Part shown: positions 5,862 through 13,445 of the stretch, piece by piece
Layout of the letters: every line of letters starts with the position of its first letter
How positions within the stretch are numbered: the stretch's first letter is position 1
IMG/VR virus record: IMGVR_UViG_3300044678_001493
Location: 1-29,816 of that record
Source of the DNA: a virus
Length of the DNA: 29,816 nucleotides
Reading direction: 5' to 3' (one strand)
Program-made: the position numbers and the translations under genes
Notes under the pieces: generated by a model
Database searches by the model: none
Told to the model about the DNA's origin: nothing
The model's input: the letters and a program-made list of their open reading frames with translations, nothing else

Positions 5862-8009
5862 ATGCCCCAGCCTTCTGGTATATCAGTTGTAACAGACAAC
5901 TCTGAGTACTCTCGTTACGAAACTGGGCGAGACACAGTGCACGCCACTGTGTCCGTTAACGGAGGCGTTCCGTACACAAATGAATCTGTTGTTGTTGAGT
6001 TAGTTAAGGCGCGACGCAGCCGTGACGCTGTTGTCGCGTCGTCTAGCCTGCTGTTCAATGGCACATCAGGTCCACAAATAGCCACTGCTTCGTTCAGATT
6101 GCAGGATATTGTTGACCAAGACATGATTAGCTTGGTTCGGCACGGTCAGTACTACGTAAGAGCACGAAGTCCTGCTACTGCAGCGTCTCGTGTGATTGGA
6201 ACTTCCTCTGCTGCTCCCGTAGCACTACAAGCTCTAGACACGGGAACTGACTCAAATATTTGGACTGTTGAGGTTGTTGTTCCAGCTGGAAATTCTCCGC
6301 TGTCAGTTGTTGTTGTGGGCACTGATGTAACAATCAACTTGGCTGTATCCGGTGGTGTTGCAATCGCGGCTTCGAATACAAGAGAAGCCATAGTTGCACA
6401 GATACAAGCAAACTATGCAAACTTATTAAGTGCCACATTTACTGGCGCATCAAATCTATCGTTATCTATTGCGGAGCCTCTTGCGTCTTTTTCGGGCGGA
6501 AGAGATGAGATAGTTGGTAATTCCTCTGACTTCGCTATCCGTGTAGTCACAGTTGAAAGACTAAAGACTGATTACCTTTTTGGTCTGCCGCTGTATGCGG
6601 GCGACTTCCGCTACGTAAAGTATCAGCCTACCAACATAACGGGTGTCACAGTTAGTGAGGTATCTAGGACACACCCACTAGGGCTATACCCGCTAACGTA
6701 TACATACTCGATAGACCCCCTCACTAACGCCACAGCTGCGATCGGGTCAGGTGTGGACGGTACCGTCACAATAACAGCAGATAACGCACTTACTGGTGCG
6801 GAAGGAAATAACTGGACGGTGCAAGTACTTGTGCCAGGTGGTACTTCCGCACTTTCAGCTACTGTGGCTGGAACGACGCTTCAAGTATCGCTTGCAGTAG
6901 TTGCAGGTGTTCCAAACCCAGCAGCAAACACTGCGGCGCTAGTTGCCTCTGCAATAAGCTCGTTGTCTAATTTTTCTGCTGTTGCTTCAGGTACTGGAGC
7001 TACTGTATTGAGCACAGCTTCCGGTCCTACATCGTTCACAGGCGGCACACAGAACATTATACGGCAGCTATCTTGGAGCGGTGGTCCGGTTGTAAACGTA
7101 AGTGCACCAGGCGTGTACATCCTTCGCAGGGGAGGCAGTGGTTCTGGTGCGGGTTGCGCGCCAAAGATGCTCGCTAGCGTAATGGGGCAAGACTATATTA
7201 TAGTCCGCGTAGCAGGTCCTACGTTCCTTCCAATAGCAAATCAGTTAGATGAGCTACTCATACAGAACAGACAGTTGGACGATGAGACTCTAGGAAGGTT
7301 CCTTTGCTCTGCAGAAGACTGGCTAGAAAACGTAGCTTTGGCGATACATGTGGAGCCTACCAACGTAGTAACAGATCGAGATCCTACTACTATTCAGTTT
7401 GCCGCAGGCATAAATGCACCCAATCCGATATTCACGGACCCTGATTACGACTTCATTGTAGGTCCTCTGACATATTTCGTTCCCAGGTCAGGTGAGGAAT
7501 GGATTAGTATTCAAACTCCATTTCCTCAGATCCTTCGAGTAGACAGCCTGTTCGGGTCCATAGCTAACACAAGAGTGATAGACATTGACCTGGATTGGAT
7601 ACAGCATTACTCGCAGGGTGGATTACTACAACTTGTTCCCTTCAACCAAACGATAGCATTCGATTTCATTGGTTTAATTTGGGTCAACGCCATTCGTGGA
7701 GCTGCTGCCATTCCTAACTTCTGGCACTTCAATTTTATTGTGGGCTTGAGAGATTGTCCGTGCGACTTACAGGAACTCATCGCGAAGAAAGCAGCCATGG
7801 ATGCGCTAATTATGTTGGGTGCGGCATTGCGACCTGGCGTAGGCTCTGTATCCATGGGAAGAGATGGCGTTAGCCAATCAGTGTCGTACAATACGCAGCA
7901 GCAGTACGGCGCCTACACTGGTGCTATAACTGCGTTCAAAGAATGGATTGACCAAAATCTGCAGAAATTCAAGGGTAAATACAGAGGTGCCACAATGGTT
8001 GTGGTGTAA
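5862..8009 (+). CDS. Large neck/adaptor-like virion protein with two inserted beta cassettes
   Basis: This 715-residue protein has an Ig-like N-terminal domain (about residues 1-115), two related beta cassettes (about 125-215 and 300-395), and a core of about 400-715. Each cassette carries the pattern NxWTVxVxVPxGxSxLSxxVxGTxxxxxLAV, then an ANTxxxxVAxI helix and an SFxGG end. The sequence on either side of the second insert (YPLTYTYSIDP / RQLSWSGGPVVNVSAPGVYIL) looks like one domain interrupted. The core has a run like neck/connector proteins (LCSAEDWLENVALAIHVEPTNVV, DIDLDWIQHYSQGGLLQLVP) and a conserved-looking end (LQELIAKKAAMDALIMLGAALRPG, SMGRDGVSQS). GAGGA overlapping the previous stop serves as ribosome site. 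The role as head-tail connector or collar protein is inferred. Confidence 0.65.
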   Translation: MPQPSGISVVTDNSEYSRYETGRDTVHATVSVNGGVPYTNESVVVELVKARRSRDAVVASSSLLFNGTSGPQIATASFRLQDIVDQDMISLVRHGQYYVRARSPATAASRVIGTSSAAPVALQALDTGTDSNIWTVEVVVPAGNSPLSVVVVGTDVTINLAVSGGVAIAASNTREAIVAQIQANYANLLSATFTGASNLSLSIAEPLASFSGGRDEIVGNSSDFAIRVVTVERLKTDYLFGLPLYAGDFRYVKYQPTNITGVTVSEVSRTHPLGLYPLTYTYSIDPLTNATAAIGSGVDGTVTITADNALTGAEGNNWTVQVLVPGGTSALSATVAGTTLQVSLAVVAGVPNPAANTAALVASAISSLSNFSAVASGTGATVLSTASGPTSFTGGTQNIIRQLSWSGGPVVNVSAPGVYILRRGGSGSGAGCAPKMLASVMGQDYIIVRVAGPTFLPIANQLDELLIQNRQLDDETLGRFLCSAEDWLENVALAIHVEPTNVVTDRDPTTIQFAAGINAPNPIFTDPDYDFIVGPLTYFVPRSGEEWISIQTPFPQILRVDSLFGSIANTRVIDIDLDWIQHYSQGGLLQLVPFNQTIAFDFIGLIWVNAIRGAAAIPNFWHFNFIVGLRDCPCDLQELIAKKAAMDALIMLGAALRPGVGSVSMGRDGVSQSVSYNTQQQYGAYTGAITAFKEWIDQNLQKFKGKYRGATMVVV

Positions 8010-8078
8010 AAACTACGCTTTGCGTACAAACAGTTTCGGTGGTAGACTATGAGTCTGCTATTGACGAGGTGATGAAAC

Positions 8079-8495
8079 ATGGCCGTTTTTAATAAGTTCA
8101 ACAGTTTCGTAGAAGCGCTAGCTGAGAAAGTACATAACCTTGGGGCCGACACCCTTAAGGTGATGTTAACGAACTCTGCACCGTTAGCGACGAATACCCA
8201 GTTCAGCAACCTCACAGAGATCGCTGCAGGTAACGGCTACACCGCAGGTGGTACGACAGCGACCATTACGTCAAGCTCGCAAACCAGCGGTACGTACAGA
8301 TTAGTATTAGCAGACGTTGTATTCACTGCCACTGGTTCGGTTGGCCCATTTAGGTATGCCGTACTCTACAACGACACTGCCACAAACAAAGAGCTGATTG
8401 GTTGGTGGGATTACGGCAGCTCTATCACGCTAGCCACTGGCGAGACATTTACTGTTGACTTCGACCCTGGTACTGGCGTGCTTACTCTTGCTTGA
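8079..8495 (+). CDS. Small conserved phage structural protein
   Basis: This 138-residue protein begins MAVFNKFNSFVEALAEKVHNL, then TLKVMLTNSAPLATNTQF, GNGYTAGGTTATI, and ends with DYGSSITLATGETFTVDFDPGTGVLTLA. I recognise this as a widespread type of small phage virion protein found beside structural genes, though its biochemical role is not established to my knowledge. It is almost all beta with one N-terminal helix, has no cysteine and has no signal peptide. A GAGGTGAT ribosome site precedes ATG 8079. A head-decoration or surface role is plausible from the context between neck-like and repeat-bearing genes. Confidence 0.7.
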   Translation: MAVFNKFNSFVEALAEKVHNLGADTLKVMLTNSAPLATNTQFSNLTEIAAGNGYTAGGTTATITSSSQTSGTYRLVLADVVFTATGSVGPFRYAVLYNDTATNKELIGWWDYGSSITLATGETFTVDFDPGTGVLTLA

Positions 8496-8507
8496 TAGGA
8501 GTATCAC

Positions 8508-8939
8508 ATGCCTGATAACGTTGGATATACACCAGGGTCTGGTGCAACCGTTGCCGCCGATGAAGTAAACGGCGTACTATACCAACGTGTCAAACCCGTA
8601 CACGGAGTAGATGGCACTGTTGTAGATGTCAGTACTGACGCACCTCTGCCTGTACAGCCTGACAGGTTAGAAAACCTTGCGGTAATGTTGAGCCGCACGG
8701 TAAAAATACTTGAGTCTAACGCTGTTGTTGACCAACAACAGAGGCAAAGAATAACACTAGACTCGATATCGCCTAGCTTGACCCTAGGTACAGTTACCAC
8801 AGTTACCACTGTTACCACTGTTGCCACTGTTACCACTGTCACCGGTTTAACAAATATCGACAGTCGTAACGGCTCAATGTTAATCAACCAAACCAACCTA
8901 TCGGCGTGGGCCGATTGCGTCCGAGCGCGGATCACCTGA
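8508..8939 (+). CDS. Small structural protein with TVTTV repeats
   Basis: This 143-residue protein has an N-terminal region GYTPGSGATVAADEVNGVLYQRVKPV of a kind common in phage structural operons. A helical or coiled middle follows (RLENLAVMLSRTVKILESNAVV), then a Thr/Val repeat (about residues 95-112, repeated TTV units) and a short C-terminal helix (NLSAWADCVRARIT). The repeat is encoded by near-identical nine-base units (8791-8843). Alternating Thr and Val would form a long beta strand or beta-helix rung, as in fibres. A TAGGAG site precedes ATG 8508. The gene ends one base before the next start codon, so the two are likely coupled. Function is unknown; an adaptor or short fibre is possible. 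Confidence 0.7.
   Translation: MPDNVGYTPGSGATVAADEVNGVLYQRVKPVHGVDGTVVDVSTDAPLPVQPDRLENLAVMLSRTVKILESNAVVDQQQRQRITLDSISPSLTLGTVTTVTTVTTVATVTTVTGLTNIDSRNGSMLINQTNLSAWADCVRARIT
8791..8843 (+). repeat. Six-copy nine-base tandem repeat inside the TVTTV gene
   Basis: Consecutive units CAGTTACCA, CAGTTACCA, CTGTTACCA, CTGTTGCCA, CTGTTACCA and CTGTCACC encode repeated Thr-Val-Thr. The length is a multiple of three, so copy-number change keeps the frame, and slippage could alter the strand length between strains. Confidence 0.85.
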
Positions 8940-8940
8940 C

Positions 8941-10560
8941 ATGGCGAACACTTTCAAGAAAGTCATTGACCGTATGATGTGGGCGCAGGTTGCCCCATCG
9001 CCCAACACGCATGCAGCGGGCATGTCCATGGCCTGCGACATGCGGAACGACTCGACGCGCAACCCGTTCGTGTACTCGTTGCACAGCAACGCGGTGCTCA
9101 ATCGATTCAACATCGTGACCAAGGCGTGGCAGCTCGCGATCGCCAACCCGCTCACGGCGGGCACGTTCGCAACGGGCAGCACCAGCGCCTTCGTTCCGAG
9201 CTTCGGAGCGGTTGGCACGCTGTCGGCGACTCTCGCAACGACCACTGCCTTCACGCTTTCGACGGCGCTCCCGACAGCGGTCGGCGTCAACATGTTGGCG
9301 AACCGGGGCGGCAGCGGCGAGTTGGGATTCAGGATTCGTCTGATCGATACTGTGTCCGGTAAGACCGAAGAGCGGTGGATCGTGGCGAACACCGCTGGAA
9401 CCACGCCGAGGATTGTAGTGGACACAGCTCTGACGTTCACGCCGGGGGTCACTACCCGGTACGAACTTCTGTGCGGTCGCTTGTTCATGCTGGGTGCGGG
9501 CACCACGGCGGCAGGCATCTATCGCAGCTTCGAGCCCGCATCGAACACGTTGGCGAACAGGGGCACGACCAACCTTCCAGCGACCATCGCTACCGACAGC
9601 GCCATGCTGGTGCTCGACGAGCAGTACGTTCCCTTCGACAACAAGCCCGGTGAGGGCATGGTCAAGGGCGCGTTCGACACAGACACTGCGGGCGGCATCC
9701 GCATGGCGCTCTCGGCCACCGCGACTGGAGCGAGCAGCATTACGGGTCAGGCTGCGGCTGGTGACGCGGTGGTTGTAGCCGATGAGTACCGCAACTTCCA
9801 GATTCGCATCGTGGCCGATGCAGTGACCCCAGGGTCTGTCGGCCAGCGCCGAATCATCTCGACACACACCGCAGGTCCGAGTCCTGTGTACACGCTCGGA
9901 ACGGCGTGGACGACGCAGCCGAGCACGTCTGCGAAGTACGTCATCGAGCTGCCCAACCTCTTGGTGCTCCGCACCACTGGCGTGGTGACGACCTATACCT
10001 ACAACTTCACCGACGCGACGGTGAACAACGGGACGAACTCCATCGCTGCCGACGCGTGGAGCACCACCTACTTCGCGGCAGGACCGGCTGTGAACGCTGT
10101 GGGCAACCTGTGGGCTCCTGGGTGGGGAATCCAGCCAGACGCCGCACGCAACGCGCGGCACAGCTTCCAGTACTTCTTCCGAGGCGGCGCGGTCACGTTG
10201 GATCTGTTCGACATCGCGGGATCGATCACTGGAACGTGGACTGGCGCGATCACCTACGACGGCAACGTCAACAGCTTCGGCGCAGGCACCACGGGAGCCT
10301 ACAGCCCGTTCGGCCAAGAGGGCCGCTACACATACATCAACGTGTATGTGGCTTCGGCCATCAACCAAATCTACAGGTTCGACGCCAAGAACCGGGTTTT
10401 TAGTCCCTACACGCCGACTGATTTCATTCAGGTGGGCACTGCGGCGCAGGGCGGACGCATGGCGGCGTATGTCGCGATCGACGGCACGGACAAGTACGAC
10501 GCGGTGCTTCTCCAGTCCCACCTCGCCACGATCAGCCAAGAGCTGATTCCGCTCGTTTGA
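8941..10560 (+). CDS. GC-rich virion protein, paralogue of the 10619 gene
   Basis: This 539-residue all-beta protein is rich in Thr, Ala and Gly. It holds two divergent cassettes of the type repeated in the next gene (about residues 91-185 and 257-339; cores ERWIVANTAGTTPRIVVDTALTF and GQRRIISTHTAGPSPVYTLGTAW). N-terminal (RNPFVYSLHSNAVLNRFN, then TKAWQ) and C-terminal (QIYRFDAKNRVFSP, GGRMAAYVAI) parts line up in order with the next protein's ends, so the two look like distant paralogues. Its base composition differs from its neighbours: 40 of 60 bases at 9001-9060 are G or C, and codons mostly end in G or C. That suggests transfer or strong codon selection. The start ATG 8941 lies one base after the previous stop. 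It is likely an exposed virion protein such as a fibre or collar; its place is unproven. Confidence 0.7.
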   Translation: MANTFKKVIDRMMWAQVAPSPNTHAAGMSMACDMRNDSTRNPFVYSLHSNAVLNRFNIVTKAWQLAIANPLTAGTFATGSTSAFVPSFGAVGTLSATLATTTAFTLSTALPTAVGVNMLANRGGSGELGFRIRLIDTVSGKTEERWIVANTAGTTPRIVVDTALTFTPGVTTRYELLCGRLFMLGAGTTAAGIYRSFEPASNTLANRGTTNLPATIATDSAMLVLDEQYVPFDNKPGEGMVKGAFDTDTAGGIRMALSATATGASSITGQAAAGDAVVVADEYRNFQIRIVADAVTPGSVGQRRIISTHTAGPSPVYTLGTAWTTQPSTSAKYVIELPNLLVLRTTGVVTTYTYNFTDATVNNGTNSIAADAWSTTYFAAGPAVNAVGNLWAPGWGIQPDAARNARHSFQYFFRGGAVTLDLFDIAGSITGTWTGAITYDGNVNSFGAGTTGAYSPFGQEGRYTYINVYVASAINQIYRFDAKNRVFSPYTPTDFIQVGTAAQGGRMAAYVAIDGTDKYDAVLLQSHLATISQELIPLV

Positions 10561-10618
10561 GATACAAGACACATACAGGTCCACATACGTACTAAGCTTG
10601 TTTGTTTGAAGGTAAAAC

Positions 10619-13252
10619 ATGCCCGCGTTAAACAAAAATACTTTGACACAGGGTGTTGACCTCCCTACGTGGGAGTGGACTAGATTTGCTCCTGCAGTGT
10701 CCTCTGCGATTTCGTCTTCGTGTTCCGCAGACAATGGTAATTTTTTACCTTCAGAACATGGCAGATACATATACTACCTGATTTCAGCTACAGTATTTGC
10801 TCGTTATGATACATGGACTGACATGTATCAGCAGCTTCAGGCGCCTGCTATTGCTCCCGCAACGTTCTCGGCCATGAAGTTCGCTGGTGCTCTAGGGCCA
10901 GAGACCACAGTCATCTCAGCTACGTCCACTACCCTCCAAATTGCTGCCTTAACACAGAATAGCCTGGTTGGTTATGATGTGGTTATCGTTTCGGGCACTG
11001 GCGCGGGTCAGCGGAGAACGATCGTAGCGGCAGCGGACCCAGTAATACATGATAGCGGCATAGCGACAGCTGTGAGCAACACTGCAGGTACTATATCGCT
11101 GACTGACAGCACAAAAGCGTGGACCGGCAACCAGTACGCCGGATACACGATGCGCGTAGCCAACACACCAGCTGGTTCGTCAGGTCAGATTCGTCGAATT
11201 CTTAGCAATGCCAGCACTGTACTTACGGTGGGTGATTCGACGCAGGTCAACAAGGTTTGGAACAACCCGGCAATATTCTCACCTGCAATTTCTGCAACTG
11301 CAGGCAGCCAGACCTTCTATACAATTGAGTCTCAGGTCGTAACGCTGGATTCAGCATGGGCAACTACTCCTGACTCTACGTCGGTGTTCCGAATTGCAAG
11401 CGGAATGGTTTTGTGCGCGTCCGGAGCTGCAGCTGCGCCGTTTTATACTATGCAGGCGTACTGCATCTTGACTGATACTTGGTTCATTCTACCTGCATAC
11501 ACCAACTTGTTCGCGGCGGCACTTACGGACTTCTCAATTGAACGCACAACAGAGAACGCTACAACCTGGGAACGTGGAATAGCTACCAGTGGTACGACTA
11601 CGACCTTAGTTGATGGTACTCACGGCGTGGACGTAGCTGCGTGGCAAGCGAATCAGTGGGCTGGGTATTGGTTATTCATTTACTCGGGCACGGCTGCTGG
11701 CCAGATTCGTCAGATTGCGAGCAACACTGGAAATACCCTAACGTGGGCAACAGTGGGTACAGCTCCAGATTCCACTAGCCGCTACCTCATTCTCGGTTTC
11801 GACGCTGGTACCGCTACGGCAGGAACATCCACTACTCTATCGGATTCTACAAAATCGTGGGCTACGAATCGCTGGACTAACTATGCAGTCCGCATTCTGC
11901 ACGGCACAGGACGCGGTCAAGTACGTGTGATTTCCAGCAACACAAGCACCGCGCTTACGGTTCAGAACGCTTGGGACGTCACTCCAGATACTACAAGCGT
12001 GTACGCTATCTTCGGAGATATTGATAAGCTGTACATGATTAGCGGCGGCAATGCCGCAGTGCTGCTTCACAACATGGAGAGCGCAGTCGCCACTTGGGGT
12101 CGTCAAGTGGATTTCGGAGCAGCTAGAAACGCTGCTGCTACAGTCGGCGGGCATCTACCTATCGCGATTTCTACTCTCGCAAACGTAACAACTACGGCAA
12201 CAGTCACGACAGCTCATCCGCATCAGTTCCGGGTGGGCGGCTTAGTAACGGTTCGTGGAGCTACGGACGCCAACTTTAACGTCACAAACGTGGCAATTGC
12301 GACGGTTCCTAGCGCTACAACGTTCACTTACACAATGGCAGGTACGCCTGCAGCAACTACTATCGTAGGCGCGCAGTCTACTACGACATTAACTGACTTC
12401 ACAAAGAACTGGACGGTAAACGAACACGCAGGTCGTCTAGTGTACTTGAATACTGCCGCTGTCACGGCTGCCTCGGGCCTAGCAGCTGGTCAGGTGGTCC
12501 GCATTACAAGCAATACTGCCACAACGCTCACTTTTGCAGCGGCTGCTACAGCACCTACCAATGGCGTTAGCCGCTACTCGATTGCAAGAGGCGATACCAT
12601 TGGTACGCTAGATTTTGGTGTTGCTACAGGCACTCAGTCAACCACAACTATCCAGGATACGTCGAAAAGCTGGGCAGTTAACATCTACGCTGGTAGACGC
12701 GTGCGCATATTGTCATCAACTGGTTCGCCAATTGAAGTCATCATAGCCAGCAATACGTCCAACACGCTTACGGTGTCCACTATCACCGCACCCACAGCTG
12801 GCGCCACGCAGTATGCGATCTTGGAAGGTAACGCTAAGGGAACTGGAACTAACGCAAACTGGGCTTTTGGTACCACTAACGCTAACTACCGTGGACGTTA
12901 CATGTTCGTATCCCGTGGTGGTGGTGCATACGGTTTTGAGCGAATTGACTTAACCACTGACAGAATCTCAGCGATCAACACTGCGCCTTTAACGGAAACT
13001 CTAACTACAGGGTCTATGACCGCTTACGATGGTCAAGACCGTATATACTTCCACAAAGATGCTACGCAGCGTGTGATGTACCTGGACGTGGTCACAGGTA
13101 AAGTAAACGGAGGTTCTATGTATCCGTACGCTGCTCCCACCGCGATTATTGGTAATCGTATGGAAATTATCCAGACTAGAGACGGATTGCGCTATCTGTG
13201 GCTCAATCGAGCTTCGTTTGCAGAATGCTACCGCTGCTTGTTGTTCTGGTGA
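10619..13252 (+). CDS. Giant cassette-repeat virion protein
   Basis: This 877-residue protein consists mostly of six copies of a 65-80-residue beta cassette with the consensus STTLxDxTKxW, NxWAGYxVRI, SGTGxGQxRxIxSNT, TLTV, W, PDxTSxYxI. The clearest copies are at about 11578-12014. Between copies four and five lies a different motif (TVTTAHPHQFRVGGLVTVRGATDANFNV), known to me as a common phage repeat domain. The ends (YIYYLISATVFARYDTWTDMYQQL; RVMYLDVVTGKVNGG, GNRMEIIQTRDGLRYLWLNR) parallel the preceding gene and may form a closed or propeller-like base from which the cassettes project. A GAAGG site precedes ATG 10619. Codon use is closer to the rest of the window than its GC-rich paralogue. 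A receptor- or glycan-binding role is plausible but unproven. Confidence 0.7.
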   Translation: MPALNKNTLTQGVDLPTWEWTRFAPAVSSAISSSCSADNGNFLPSEHGRYIYYLISATVFARYDTWTDMYQQLQAPAIAPATFSAMKFAGALGPETTVISATSTTLQIAALTQNSLVGYDVVIVSGTGAGQRRTIVAAADPVIHDSGIATAVSNTAGTISLTDSTKAWTGNQYAGYTMRVANTPAGSSGQIRRILSNASTVLTVGDSTQVNKVWNNPAIFSPAISATAGSQTFYTIESQVVTLDSAWATTPDSTSVFRIASGMVLCASGAAAAPFYTMQAYCILTDTWFILPAYTNLFAAALTDFSIERTTENATTWERGIATSGTTTTLVDGTHGVDVAAWQANQWAGYWLFIYSGTAAGQIRQIASNTGNTLTWATVGTAPDSTSRYLILGFDAGTATAGTSTTLSDSTKSWATNRWTNYAVRILHGTGRGQVRVISSNTSTALTVQNAWDVTPDTTSVYAIFGDIDKLYMISGGNAAVLLHNMESAVATWGRQVDFGAARNAAATVGGHLPIAISTLANVTTTATVTTAHPHQFRVGGLVTVRGATDANFNVTNVAIATVPSATTFTYTMAGTPAATTIVGAQSTTTLTDFTKNWTVNEHAGRLVYLNTAAVTAASGLAAGQVVRITSNTATTLTFAAAATAPTNGVSRYSIARGDTIGTLDFGVATGTQSTTTIQDTSKSWAVNIYAGRRVRILSSTGSPIEVIIASNTSNTLTVSTITAPTAGATQYAILEGNAKGTGTNANWAFGTTNANYRGRYMFVSRGGGAYGFERIDLTTDRISAINTAPLTETLTTGSMTAYDGQDRIYFHKDATQRVMYLDVVTGKVNGGSMYPYAAPTAIIGNRMEIIQTRDGLRYLWLNRASFAECYRCLLFW
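10891..12828 (+). repeat. Array of six protein-level cassettes (type A)
   Basis: Approximate copies lie at 10891-11040, 11080-11400, 11578-11808, 11806-12014, 12361-12591 and 12618-12828. Each has a STT strand, a Trp-containing turn, an SGTGAGQ-like turn, an SNT-TLTV hairpin and a final PD-TSxYxI strand. DNA identity between copies is low, so these are old protein repeats rather than recent duplications. Boundaries are by eye. Confidence 0.65.
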
Positions 13253-13274
13253 CTTATTCTTAAAGGGCTATCTT

Positions 13275-13442
13275 ATGACTATCAAAGATTTGCTAGCACT
13301 AGCAGAAGCTAGACTATTACATTTATCCATTCAGCGTGAAAACGCTGTGCGGACAGGTGACGTGCAGCAGCTGATAGTCATAGATAGCAGCATACTGGAG
13401 ACAGAAACCACTATCTTTAAACTTCGTTTACTGCTTGAGTAA
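13275..13442 (+). CDS. Small helical protein
   Basis: This 55-residue protein is almost entirely helical: TIKDLLALAEARLLHLSIQRENAV, then a turn RTGDVQQL, then a second helix SSILETETTIFKLRLLLE, which together would form a helical hairpin or short coiled coil. I chose ATG 13275, preceded by AAAGGG; upstream in-frame codons overlap the end of the preceding gene and are not needed. Small proteins of this shape recur in phage structural operons, but I know of no assigned function. It lies 22 bases after the 877-residue cassette protein and four bases before the connector/repeat gene, so it may be an adaptor or chaperone for either. Confidence 0.65.
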   Translation: MTIKDLLALAEARLLHLSIQRENAVRTGDVQQLIVIDSSILETETTIFKLRLLLE

Positions 13443-13445
13443 TCC

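Noticed and set aside
8932-10770. A 612-codon open frame on the minus strand
   Set aside because: It mirrors the GC-rich 8941 gene, is Arg/His/Val-rich with no domain, and spans the end of one good plus-strand gene and the beginning of another. GC-rich coding DNA readily gives such antisense frames.
13149-13274. Longer version of the 55-residue helical protein starting at 13149
   Set aside because: The extra codons lie inside the end of the 877-residue gene and look like off-frame sequence (Cys-rich); ATG 13275 has its own AAAGGG site.
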